A model generated the notes under the pieces. It did not search any database and had not been told where the DNA came from. It was given only the letters and a program-made list of their open reading frames with translations. The position numbers and the translations under genes were made by a program. Source: Byssothecium circinans (taxonomy: Eukaryota; Ascomycota; Dothideomycetes; Pleosporales; Massarinaceae). Taken from it: a stretch of DNA of 64,000 nt. Location: NCBI GenBank assembly GCA_010015675.1, contig ML976991.1:561352-625351 (forward strand). Direction: 5' to 3'. Below are positions 53,255-64,000 of the stretch, piece after piece (position 1 is the stretch's first letter; each line of letters begins with the position of its first letter).

Positions 53255-54775
53255 ATGTCGCTGACCGTCCCTCTCCCGCCGCGCGACTCGAGTCCGCCGT
53301 CAGAGGCAGAGCCGGCCAGCCCGGGCTCCATCATCGAGCCAGACGTACGTGAAGCTGCGACCCATGGATGTGATATGCGATGCGCCCGCGACTCGAGAAA
53401 GCTAACCTTTTGCCTCGTGTAGTCTGACCCCTCAGATGGCCAGGAGAGCTGCGGCACGTTAGTGCACCGGAATCCACCCATTGCCACGAGCTGCGCTCAC
53501 AGCCTGCAGGAGTACCAAGTCAGTGTCTATGAGCATATTCGACTTCATAAGGGAGAATGGCAGAACATACCACCGCTACCAGGCCGGCTGTAAGCTGAAC
53601 CCCGCGACGCTAATATAGTGCTTTCCACTGACCGTAGTCCAGCGTACCCGTTCCCCAACGACCAGGTACCGTCCCCTCGCCATGGACCCCGCTCTACGCA
53701 CAGCGAGGGGTCCCGTTGCTGACCACCACCCGCATACTGTAGTTTGAGATAGAGAGGATGGACCTGCAATACGAGATAATCAAGGTGTTGTTCAAGGGTT
53801 GCAACTTCTTTGCGCCCCTGAAAGACCCCCGGAAGATACTCGACATTGGCACCGGCAGCGGGAAATGGGCAATAGAAGTCGGTATGCGCGAGAGGCAGCC
53901 ATTGTTTCTGGAGAATTGCTAATCACGGCAGGCAATCAATTCCCAAAGGCAGAGGCAGGTTTATGACACCTCCGCGTGTTACTGCTCTAACATGGAACAG
54001 GTGACTGGTACCGACCTCTCCCCCATCCAGCCCGAATGGGTTCCGAACAACGTAAAGTTTGTCATCGACGACGCGAACGAGGAGGACTGGATGCTGGATC
54101 CCATGGACTTCATCCACACTAGATTGCTTCTTGGCTGTTTCGAGGACTTTCGGGAAGTCATCGCCACATCCTTTCGCCACTTGAAGCCAGGTGGTTGGAT
54201 GGAGTCACAGGAGATTATGCCAACCGTGTACTGCGACGATGGAACAATGACCACAGACTGGCCTTATGCCGAGTGGGTGAGGACGCAAGATCAGGCGGCA
54301 ATGATCGTGGGGAAGCCTATGCGAATTGCTAACAAGCTGAAACGATGGTACGAAAACGCCGGCTTTGTAGACGTGCATGAAGAAGTCTTCAAGCTCCCCC
54401 TCAACTCATGGCCTAAGGACCCGCAATTCAAGATGCTGGGCCGGTTCAACGAGACCTGCTTTTTGGACGGTCTTCAGGCTTGGAGTCTACAGTTGTTTAC
54501 AAAGGGTCTGAGTTGGACCAAAGACGAGATTGAGGTCTACCTGGTACATGTCCGCAAAGCACTTTCCGATCGCAGCGTTCATGCCTACAACAAGGTGTAA
54601 GTAGAAAGCTGCAAGCACAAAGGCCCATGCTGACCATGCAGTTACGTTGTTTGGGGGAGGAAACCAAGGGAAGGGGAAGTAGTCATCCCCAAAGAGCCCA
54701 CAAGAGCACCACCAGCACCACCAGTACAGCCACCGGTCGACGGAACAGCGACAGCGAACAAGTGACTGAAGGCGT
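53255..54775 (+). CDS. LaeA-like (UMTA-type) SAM-dependent methyltransferase, about 7 exons
   Basis: Class I methyltransferase of the fungal LaeA/UMTA family, members of which act on secondary metabolites or as regulators. The Ser/Pro/acidic N-terminus (MSLTVPLPPRDSSPPSEAEP) is typical. Later exons read SIFDFIRENGRTYHRYQAG, SYPFPNDQ, FEIERMDLQYEIIKVLF, motif I ILDIGTGSGKWAIEVGNQFPKAE, VTGTDLSPIQPEWVPNNVKF, DFIHTRLLLGCF, HLKPGGWMESQE, and the end VYVVWGRKPREGE. Two points are unresolved. Between 53458 and 53524 the frame must change, by an unclear intron or a frameshift. The intron before VTGTDL starts with GCAGGT (GC-AG type) at about 53965. The C-terminal tail is Pro-rich. It is more divergent from LaeA itself than from the large UMTA-like family. 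Confidence 0.82.
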
Positions 54776-56535
54776 ATTGAACAGCGAGTCATGACCCCTC
54801 GCCACGATCCATCCAAGACTCCATGCGTAACGAATTCCCTTTTCCTCAAGCATCTGGCGGTGTAAAGTTATCATTATTATCGGCGGCTTATTTCTATTTC
54901 CTTGACACTGTACTTCAGCACGGCGCTTCTTTTGACGAAACAACTAGCATCGACGGAGCTAGGCGGCATATCCTCTTGCGCTTTATTCACATCCATACAT
55001 GTGCATGGGCGGTCTTCTGCTTCCAAAAGCCTTTCAGCGGTTACGAACATCTGGACATGAGTATTGGGGGTTGGTATGGTGATTAAAAGAATATTAAGCC
55101 AGCGAGAAAGAGGAGTCTCTCTTTTCATAATTTTATATTATTATCAGCCTTCACGCACCGACCCCATGGGTCGCTATCCCTTGCTGCTGACCGCATACCA
55201 GTTTCCGTATAGTGGGAATTTGGATTGCATTCATTAGCTCGAACCCTGTAGCAAAGGTACCACCGACCTGGTTACGACCTTCTCACGAAAGTATAATTCG
55301 AGAAGTTGAGCTGTTAAATTGTATTTCGACAACACGGCCGAAATATCGCTGGTGCTGCACGTGGGGCGGGGGATGGTGTCTCACGTGACCCCTGGTTGAC
55401 ATCTCCTCGGACAGTTCGGCGAAATTATTATTGGCTATGTGCCGAAGATAAAGCCGACAGATCATCCCGCTGCGACGGGAGCTAAACCGAAATTCGACAT
55501 CAACAATGTAGGGAAAGAACTGCAGTTTGAAGCGCCTCGTCACGGGTTTCGGGAGCGAGCGTCTCTTGAACCCATTGCATGTCATCTAAAGGGCAAGCAC
55601 GCTTTTGAATGGTCCCAAATCACGGCCCTGATATTTTAACTGATCGACAGAAAAAGGCTTGACGTCCAATACCTCACTTCTTCACATTCTGGCGAGCAAA
55701 GATAAGGATACAGCACGCGTCGACTGATTGAAGCAAAAGGGCCAGTCTGGCGAGCACTCATATGCGATTGAAGCATGGAGAGATGGGAGAGTATGAAACC
55801 ATTGAGATCACGAAAGCGCCGCGGAAAAAGGTATTCTCTTTCTTTATATATGAATAAAGCCTCGCTCATTTTTGAGCACTGATAAGACCCACAGATTTAT
55901 AGCCAGCGTCTACACCACCTTGAAGCGCAGATAAGGTGATTGACGGAAATAAGCCTATGCGCAGCCAATGACAGGGACACTCACACCCTCCTGTTCGATG
56001 AAATTTTGCGCTTCACGCCTTTGGCACTTTGCCATGAAGCACAGTACAAGTTCCATGGCAAACATTACTATCGCTCAGTCTTCGATCGTCGACTATAGGA
56101 TGATGAAGAAAGGTGTTAGCATCTTCTAACTATCAGCCACTTCCGTAATCTCGTCCTGCCGAAGCTTTTAGGCTGCATTCAAGTCCCCGCTTATTTTATC
56201 TTGACAATCGCTACTATCTACTACGACGAGGGATTGCAGCAAACCCCTAGTCAATCTAGGGTTCTCTCTCCAGGGTCGATGTTGCCCGCGGACTTGATCA
56301 GTTGAGTGAGTCTACTTCAACGGAGATGCGGCGGCCTGTTACGAAGACGTCAGTGGCCGATTACACTTGTATAATATGTTGGCTTCTCACAGTTCGCCCG
56401 GCGACTCATCGTCGCTGTACATTTCCTCGCTCCGAGCTTGAAAGGGGAGGTATTTAACCGTTAAACTGTCTCGGGAATTGATTCGTCAAGGAAACGGGCT
56501 TCTCAATACACAAACACAGGTTTTCTTTAGCTCAA
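54776..56535. other. 1.8-kb spacer, no supported gene
   Basis: Fairly AT-rich with many stops in all frames. No domain, terminal repeat or transposon remnant is recognisable. The last part is the promoter of the transporter pseudogene. Confidence 0.45.
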
Positions 56536-58282
56536 GATGGTCAGCTTTTCACTCCTCTGGAGACATCCTGAGGTCAATCCTATCAGCAACAAGGCTCGCT
56601 CGATACCATTCCTTAACCCTTTTACCGATCGATATGGCCGTACTTTCTTCTTCTCATGGTTTGGGTTCATGATTGCGTTTTGGAGTTGGTATGGTACGTA
56701 CATCTAGAACACTCTTTCCAACTACACTTCCTCTATCTACAGTATCGAGTCTATCAGTAGGAGTGTAGTCACACTTTCAACCTCACAACTATAATATCTA
56801 CTCAAAGTTTTAACACATGAGTATCTTAGTCAACAATTTCAACATTGGAACTTGTGCTAATATAGTCTGAACAGCATTTCCACCACTTCTCGCCGACGTA
56901 ATTGCTGGGGACATCCAAATGTCAAGTTCACAAGTCGCCAACTCAAATATTATCGCCCTAGCCGCAACGTGAGCTCCCTCCTCTTTCGCCCCCATCCGTC
57001 CCAAAACCTTCTAACCCCTCACACAGCCTCATTGTCCGTCTCATCGCCGGACCCTGCTGCGACCACTTCGGCCCACGCCTCACCTTTGCTGGCTGCCTCC
57101 TCGCCGGCGCCATCCCCACCTTTCTAGCCGGCGCCGTCTACAACGTCTCTGGCCGCTACGCCCTCCGCTTCTTCATCGGTATTCTTGGTGGCTCCTTCGT
57201 ACCCTGTCAAGTCTAGACCACGGGTTTCTTCGATAAAAACGTCATCGGGACCGCGAACGCACTTACAGGCGGCTTGGGCAATCTAGGTGGCGGGATCACA
57301 TATTTTGTTATGCCCGCTGTGTACAACGGTCTGATGAAGGATGGGCTACCGAAGCACCAGGCCTAGAGAGTGGCTTTTGTAGTACCGGGAGTCCTGATCG
57401 TTTTCGTGGCGATGTGCTTGTTACTGCTTTGCGAAGACACGCCGATGGGACGGTGGAGCGATAGGGGTGCCATGGCAGAGGAGACAGTGCGAAGCCATAG
57501 TGTTACAGGCGTCGATGTAAGAGGCAGTATAACAGACACGCCTATCCTCGCCTCGGAGCCGCCATCATCCCCCTCCGAAAAAAGGTCAGAAGAAGCCTCG
57601 ATACTCGATCCCGAAAAACACTCCCCATCCGCCGCCCCCTCAACACTCCCCCCCACGTCCGGCGACGTAATCCGCAATCCCACCCTCGGCGACACCCCTC
57701 GCCGTAATACTCTCGCTCCAAACCCTCGTCCCGGCCGCCTGCTACTTCTGCACCTTCGGCGCCGAGCTCTCCATCAACAGCGTCCTGGGGAACTACTACA
57801 CGAAAAACTTCCCCGGCTTAGGCCTCCAGTAATCTGGTAACTGGGCCGCCATGTTCGGCCTTTTGAACGCCATCACGCGTCCCCTCGGCGGCTACTTATC
57901 CGACCTCGCCTTCAACCACACGTCCTCTCTCTGGGCGAAAAAAGCCGTCTTGCACGTCTATGGACACTTCACAGGCGTGTTCCTGGTTGTGATAGGCGTC
58001 CTCGACTCCAAGGATCAGGGCACCATGTTCGGTCTCGTGGGCGCTATGGCGCTGTTCCTGGAGGGCGCGAATGGTGCGGATTTCGGCCTCGTGCCGCATG
58101 TGCATCCGCATGCCAATGGAGTTGTTAATGGCGTTACGGGCGCGGCGGGGAATCTGGGGGGGATTGTTTTTGCGGTTGTTTTTCGGTGTTTGGGGAAAGA
58201 GTATGGGGGTGCGTTTTGGATTATTGGAGTGGTTACTATTGCGGTTAATGTGGGTGTTGGGTGGATTAAACCGGTGCGGTGA
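56536..58282 (+). pseudogene. Nitrate/nitrite transporter (NNP family of MFS), broken by three stops and a frameshift
   Basis: High-affinity nitrate transporter relative (CrnA/NrtA type). Exon 1 (from 56536) gives [22 protein letters not shown] and a first membrane span ([16 protein letters not shown]). Further exons give AFPPLLADVIAGDIQM and [17 protein letters not shown], then the NNP signature area [20 protein letters not shown] at 57214-57216 replaces the Trp of CQVWTTGFF, TAG at 57364-57366 replaces the Trp of QAWRVAFVVP, and TAA at 57830-57832 interrupts LGLQxSGNWAAMFG. Between about 57690 and 57710 the frame shifts before [23 protein letters not shown]. The rest, to VGWIKPVR, is well preserved, so loss looks recent. 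No nitrate or nitrite reductase gene is in the window. Confidence 0.88.
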
Positions 58283-59007
58283 GGAGAGACGGGATTGTAG
58301 GGGTGGGAGGGGTGGGAGGGTAGGGTTGTATGTGGTGGGGTAGTTGGGATGGATGGATGGGGGTTTTGTAGGAAGATTGATGGGTGTTCTAGCGTTTAGC
58401 ATTGCAAGGAAAAAAGTATGTCGTTTTATTTGAGAATGATTATACTTATACTCATGTCGAGTGCAAGCCAGGAGTAAAAAGATCCAGTGACCTTGCTGCT
58501 AGCACATGAGTCTATGATAGCTCGCACCGATGGCTTGGAGAAGCTAAAAGCAGGACCTAAAGAGAAGAAATGTGGAACCGTGACTCTGGATATTTCAATG
58601 GAAAGGAAGCGTCCCAATGCAAAAGCATTTGGAACTTCAACCGTTAAGATGACAACCGTCTATTGTGTAACACTTGCGCGCATACATATACAAAAAGGAG
58701 CAAAGCAACGAGGATACATCTATAAGGCAAAGCAGTATGAACGGCCACTGCACCAAACCACAGAACATGTACACCTACACCAACTCCCTGCCCGTCGTGT
58801 TCGCATCGTAATCTAACGCCCAACCGATGAATGAGCGCTACCCAAAAGAGGTCACATTGTGACATGCTTCGATCCCTGCTGTATCCCCCAAACCGTTATC
58901 ATAGTATAGCTAATTAGTCAAATGAAGGTAGCTGAAACATCACCCGAAGACTCCAAGAATGCCGGCATCTATTGCCCTTGTTGTCCAAACTCGTAGATTT
59001 CCAATCC
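58283..59007. other. Convergent 3' spacer
   Basis: About 720 bases between the transporter pseudogene and the 3' end of the oxysterol-binding protein gene. The first 100 bases are very G-rich on the plus strand (GGGTGGGAG and GGAT repeats). No gene is seen. Confidence 0.5.
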
Positions 59008-60750
59008 TTAGAAGGCACCGTACTCTTTGTTCGGCGGTAGCTTGAAGTTGTCCTCGTGTAACCCCTTCAATGCCTCCTCACCGTCTTTGGTGAGATCGGG
59101 TTTGCCGACCGGTGTTACGGCGCCGGTGAAGAAGCGAGGTTTCCAGTCCCTGTTTTCCGCCTTCCTCTCCGCAGCTTTGTTCCGTTGTGCCTCTTCAATC
59201 TCCTGCTTGAGTGTTGTGGCAAGCGAGTACTGCTTGTTGACGATGGCACTCGTGACCCCTTCCCAGAACTTGCGCGATTCGTTGGGAAGTTGTTCCTCGA
59301 TAGGTGGGACACTCTTTTGTACCGGGAAGAGTGGGTTGAGGTCAAGAAGGAGGTGCTTCTCCTGTAGCTATCGTTAGCACAACCCTGCCCGTCAGGAAGA
59401 TGTACGCACGGAGTTCTTTGCGAATGGCTGGCTTCCAAGCGTGTAATACACCTTGTCCTGCCAGCAACCTTCTACCCTTGCCAGAACATCTTTCTCCGAG
59501 ACCTCCTTGATCTTTGTCTTGGTGTCGTTGTTCGGGTCGTATTTGAAAATGATACCTAGAACTTTGTTCTGCGACCTGCCCAGCCAACCTTCCTCTTGGT
59601 ACTCTAATATGACCTTCATCTTCGTCTTCGCACAGGTGACATAGCATGAGTCCGCGACTGAGACGCTGAGGGAACCTGTGTGTTTATTAGTTTCCTGATC
59701 TCATGTATTGTTGTATGATTACCCACCTCGCAACAATCCACCCAGGTACGCCGCTGGATGTGTGAGTTGGTACTCCTCGTTGTCCCTGTTCTGCAACGTT
59801 ATGAAGATGCCCAAGTTATGTGCTCCAGCGATAACGCGGATATTCGTGCCCGTGAACTTTGCGCTCAGCTGATCGAAGCCTCGTGCATAGATGCCCTTTT
59901 CAGGACAGTCGATGTAGAATGCGGAAACGGGAGGGTGGTGCGAGGTTTGTTCAGTGAGGTAGGAGATCTTGACGGTCTTATTGTCGCCCGCAGTGCTCGT
60001 AGCGCTACTGGAGGGTTGGGAGCTGGGAGAGTGCTTGAGGGCCGGCTGAGTGTCTTCGACTTGCCAGTTGCACTGCCTTCGTCAGTTATCGCATGTGTGC
60101 GGCCAGGCTATACATACTCTGAAGAACTCTCCCAGTGTGGAGTTGTAAGGCTTGCACGGCTTGCCTTTGACGTATTTCTGCCACTGTCAGCTAACCGCCC
60201 ACTTCGAGCCTGTCGTGGACCGTACCAGATCTTTCGTGAACCAGAAGCGCAGGGTTCCCAACATGCGCCCCAGTGGCTCATCTGAGTCTCCGATGCTATG
60301 CTAGTTAGCCCAGGCTTCAGAAGTGCCTCCCGCATGCGCTGACCTGATGAACGCCTCTGGCCTGTCGAGATAGTGCCAATACTCTGTTCCCGTCAGACAT
60401 TGCTCCTATTTGTAGCTCGCTATCCTCTTCACAGCTGGATCCCAGTGGGAAAGCACATACCCAGGTTCGGTGTCGGCTCTAGCAGTTGAGCCGGGAGGGA
60501 GAAGCGGACAGCAGCGAGGTCAGATACACCGATGAATCTGTCGTGCCCTCTTAGCAAGGAATCTCAGGGGTGCCCAAGTATCCTACCTCCGTAACACCCC
60601 TAGAAAAGTCTTGAGCTTGGAGCTTTCGTCCGGTGGCTTCTCCACGGGCGCATTTGCTGGTGTTGGGGCCCTCGAAGGCTCTTTTGAAGTGGCGGCCGAA
60701 GTTGGTTGTGAAGTGCTGGGAGCGGCGAGCGTGTTAGCGGCTTCCGCCAT
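59008..60750 (-). CDS. Oxysterol-binding protein homologue (Osh4/Kes1-like), multi-exon
   Basis: Lipid-transfer protein that exchanges sterol and phosphatidylinositol 4-phosphate between membranes. Exon 1 (60750-60587) has an Ala/Pro-rich leader and SSKLKTFLGVLRR. Exon 2 (60537-60471) has FIGVSDLAAVRFSLPAQLLEP. Later exons read EYWHYLDRPEAFI, DEPLGRMLGTLRFWFTKDL, YVKGKPCKPYNSTLGEFF, and the family fingerprint LTEQTSHHPPVSAFYIDCPEKG (EQxSHHPP). They continue with PAAYLGGLLR, EGWLGRSQNKVLG, WQDKVYYTLG, and the last exon HLLLDLNPLFPVQK to PPNKEYGAF. No PH or ankyrin domain is present, so it is the short Osh4/Kes1 type rather than the Osh1-3 type. The several introns are short and GT-AG. Confidence 0.93.
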
Positions 60751-61494
60751 GGCGACAGAATAGCGCGATTCCTTCGTGAAGATAGTGTTCGTCTCTCAAA
60801 ATCTACTGTAATCTTCTAGGGCTCGAATGCTAGTGGTACAGTCAACGAAGTGGCGTCAAGCGTCAACGGCTACACTGCGTCAGTGCAGAAGCCGCGGCAG
60901 TGCCAAGCGTGACGTATTGTCGCGCGCTTTCTATGGATGGCGGGGTTACGTGAGGTGCAAGCGTTGAGTTGGCGGTTGAAGCAAGGAAACGCGGAAAGCG
61001 ACAGCAAAAGGGCGGGTATACGGCAAAGAAATCTATAGCAAGAGACTGAGGATGGCGACTGCGACTTATTCCAACATGTGCATGCGGCATGAAACGTGAC
61101 AGGGATACTGCTTGGGCGGTGAACGTCTATCCAATCATCGCGACACGCTTCACTTCACTTCGCCATGCATACACAAAGAACAAGTCTCGAGGGATAGGAG
61201 GCTACAGACCAGCTCACATGGTAGATGTTGTGCTACAGATACAAGATGCTACCTCCGCGTGGTTGCAGCATCGTAATGCTGACCAAAAGATACAGGTGTT
61301 CCCTCGCATGTGATCGTAGGCCCGTCCGAAGACTTGATGTTACTCTTTCAAGAACACACCCGTCAAAAAAAGCCAACCTGTCCACATGAATTGAAACCAA
61401 CACCATCCTTCTTTGATGCAAATGCACAAGACGCTTTGAGCGATACCGTCTTCCGGAAACGCCAACCCAAGATCTAACCCAGTGCTAGAGCAAC
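60751..61494. other. Spacer, no gene seen
   Basis: About 740 bases with the promoter of the oxysterol-binding protein gene and the 3' UTR of PalB. Confidence 0.5.
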
Positions 61495-64000
61495 TCAGAC
61501 GTTCCAGTTACGCCAAACTCCCACAGAGCATGCCTGAGGCACATCAGTGAACATCTCGATGTCATACCACTCCTCCACCGGTCCGCCAGGTCCAGAAAGC
61601 CGATCAAAGACGAGCCAGAGATCGGCATTTTTATAGATGGACGGGTCTATATCAACCGTCTCCGACCGAACGTTTGTCGCGTCCGAATACGCTCCGTTTT
61701 CGCTAGTGATGAGGAAGCGGCGATCGGGACCTCTACCACACTCAAGGCTGAAGCGGAATGGACTACGGCCGACCGGACGCACCCCCATCGCACGCGGGGT
61801 GGTGGCCCTCAGGAATCGGGCAACGATGGTATACGAGGCTAACCGATGAACATGGATCGGTGCGGCAACTTTGTTGACCTCTGCACCAAAGCATGCCGGT
61901 GCGAGCTTGTGAAATACCAAGCCAGCTCCATCCCTGGGAATCTGCTTCAGTGCCACCTTGCTGGCACTGTCAACTCTCAGCGTGAAGTCGCCCGTTTGAC
62001 CAGCCTCGAAGAGGGAACATATAATGGTATAGTCTCCTGGTGGTACATCTTCTGTCTCCGCGAAAACACATTCAGTGCGATGGTCACCTGATTGGCAAAG
62101 GACGTCTCGGCCCTGCAGTCGATAGACCCTCTTTCCGTACCCTAAAGCAAGCTTGACGTGCAGTGCGTTCTTCTTGTGGGGACTCGTAAGGAGAATAGCT
62201 AGCGGTCCCCTCTCCTTGACTTGCAAACTGTACTGCGGATTGTCGAGGTACTTGCTAGAACTGGTGCTCCCGCCCGCAGTCTGCTTTGTCCACGCACCTA
62301 TCTCAACTTTTTGGAACGGATATTTCTCGGCTGCCGGCTCCAACGTCATCTCTGAGTTTGAGAAAGCTGAGAGAGTGAAAGTATATTTCGAAGGCGGCAA
62401 GTCAGCTTGATCCACCACGACAGTGTTCCGAGTGTTCCGTTCGGCGTCCCATCGCAGGAGACACTGTGGTGTTGAAACATAATCACTAGTCTCGAGGCAC
62501 CCGTCCTTGATATAAAGACGCTGACCATTCCCGGTACACACGTAAAAGCTCATGTATCCCTTGAGCGCATCGCCAGTCGAATGGATTGACAAATCCGGGC
62601 GGATGCTTGCATCATTGAAAGCGTCCGACTCGTCCTTTACGCTGGCTGAGGTGTTTCGGAAGTGACGAGTCAGCAGGAACCAGACCTCATTTTTATCCTT
62701 CGACCAGAACGAGAACTGAGGATGGCTCACAATGCACGTGGTGCCACCTTCGGTTTTGTTGACGTCCCACTCGAAGTGAATGTCTTGCCGATGTTGGAAA
62801 AGGCCTGGGTTCCAGTTGAGATAGAGGCTCTCAAAGTGACGTATTACCTGCTCAAGTCCAATGTAGAAAGTCGTCGGATGCGGTCGCTTTGCCAGAGGGA
62901 CAGTGTCCTGGTCATATGCTGCCAGACTGTTCTGAGAGCTTCCACTTGCAGTAGACGTCTCCAGTGAAGGGCCTACAGAAGGACTGGGGCCTCGCCAGCC
63001 TCGCCCTTCGGCCCACGGGTTCTTCACCAGGAGAAGCTTTTCGTGATCGGTCTCCCTCATATCTAAAACGACATAGCTGTGTTGGCCTTCAAGACCAAGC
63101 TCACGCTCCTGTCGGCTGGACATTTGGCCCGTCCCGAGAGTTATGAGAACATCGCCATACCTGAAAGCGGTGAATATCCGCTCCCAAAGCTTTCCTGGAA
63201 CGGTGTCCGTCCTAAATCATGTCAAGAGTGAACTAAAGTGACTGAGGTCCATACGTACTCTTGTAAATGTATCTGCTCGGGAATCCATCCCGTCATGATC
63301 CACAAATCACTGCAAGAATTGCTTCCTGGAAAGTCATAACCGCCGCGGACTTTCAGGTACGCCTTCTCGATGAGGGCTGGCCATAGTAGCGCTGGCTGGT
63401 GTCTGTCAATGACATGAAGCACCCTGTGGCTACAGGAGAGTGGAAGCCGGTCGTCGATGACTACTTTCCTCCAGCAGCCATTAAAGTTGAGTCGAACGAT
63501 GTACTTCCCATTGGGCGAGACGACAGGCTTGCCGAGGTTCTTATCGAACGGGTACAGCTTGGTTGTAATTATCTACTCTGTTAGCACATTGTCTTGTTTG
63601 CAAGTTGAGAACTTACCTGATCATGCCCACGCTCGGCTCGTGCAATTGCAGCACAGAGACTAGCCACTACAGAGCAGTCTGTCGCAGCGTCTTGTACGAG
63701 ATCGATGCTGCGCGATGTGGACATCACAGGGCCTAGCCTATTGCGACTTTCCGGAATGATGGAAGGCGGTGGAATTGCTTGTTTAGGGCGAGCCCATTCT
63801 TGGAAGTATTGCTGCTGGTAAGTGGACAAGCTTAGATCAGGCGAATCCCTGGCCGGTCAGTACGGTGCTTACCTCGTCTTTCCACAGGAAAGAGGCGGGG
63901 AGGGGAGGGGGTATACCTACTTGAAGAGTAATTGATCGTGTCCGAGAGCAAAGTCGGAAGACGTTGGAAACTTGTCCCAGGGCGCACACTTGAAGCCATT
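61495..64000 (-). CDS. palB: Calpain-like cysteine protease PalB/Rim13 (5' end outside window)
   Basis: Protease of the ambient-pH signalling pathway; it cleaves the PacC/Rim101 transcription factor at endosomal ESCRT platforms. At least four exons are visible. The rightmost one, cut by the window edge, reads NGFKCAPWDKFPTSSDFALG. The next holds the catalytic Cys in QDAATDCSVVASLCAA, with a catalytic-domain exon RLNFNG-type region and ALIEKAYLKVRGGYDFPGSNS after it. The large last exon (63123 down to 61495 and its upstream extension) carries the catalytic His (GLEGQHSYVVLDM) and Asn (LLLVKNPWAEG). Two calpain-III-like beta domains follow, as in PalB. The protein ends QACSVGVWRNWNV. The triad is intact. 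The N-terminal MIT domain lies outside the window. Confidence 0.94.

Noticed and set aside
55439..55639. 66-codon frame that could be a transposon remnant
   Set aside because: No similarity to a transposase is recognised and no flanking repeats are visible.
58283..58380. G-rich tract as a possible telomere-like repeat or quadruplex element
   Set aside because: The units are irregular (GGGTGGGAG, GGAT) and do not match a fungal telomere repeat. Likely just 3' spacer sequence.

Overview
This window is nuclear DNA from a filamentous ascomycete, most likely a Dothideomycete. The class assignment is inference; the fungal assignment is firm. The evidence is roughly 50% GC, short GT-AG introns (about 45-65 nt) with CTAAC/CTGAC-type branch sites, genes on both strands, and proteins typical of this group: a LaeA-like methyltransferase, PalB, KGG-repeat stress protein, Img2 and TMA16. 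I see no tRNA, rRNA, CRISPR array or intact transposon. Exon boundaries come from reading splice sites by eye. Where exon lengths are listed, the summed lengths give an uninterrupted frame.

Left part (1-9.4 kb): the 3' end of an asparaginyl-tRNA synthetase, a mitoferrin (with a GC-AG intron), a Sap1/Yta6-type AAA ATPase, and a divergent pair of eIF3e and mitochondrial ribosomal protein L49/Img2. From 9.8 to 15.3 kb lies the most unusual block: a secreted protein built of seven 7-10-cysteine modules encoded by duplicated phase-0 exons, with dibasic sites in several linkers, followed by a divergent cytochrome P450/SDR pair. Next come two proteins of unknown function, then a tightly divergent mitochondrial pair (MICOS Mic26/27 and the octapeptidyl peptidase Oct1).

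Middle part (21.8-46 kb): a 4.7-kb gap without a convincing gene leads to a Gln/Pro-rich presumed regulator. After it are a mucin-like Ser/Thr-rich secreted protein, TMA16, exonuclease 1, a Lys-rich nuclear protein, a BAHD-type acyltransferase, a MYND-finger protein and eIF1.

Right part (46-64 kb): DNA ligase I and uracil-DNA glycosylase lie side by side in the same orientation and, with EXO1, give three DNA-repair genes within 16 kb. They are followed by a KGG stress protein, a broken F-box-like gene, a LaeA-like methyltransferase, a nitrate-transporter pseudogene with three in-frame stops, an oxysterol-binding protein and the C-terminal two thirds of the PalB/Rim13 calpain. Gene lesions concentrate between 49.7 and 57.9 kb. 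Most of the window is housekeeping. The best candidate for something undescribed is the cysteine-module precursor at 9.8-11.4 kb beside the P450/SDR pair.
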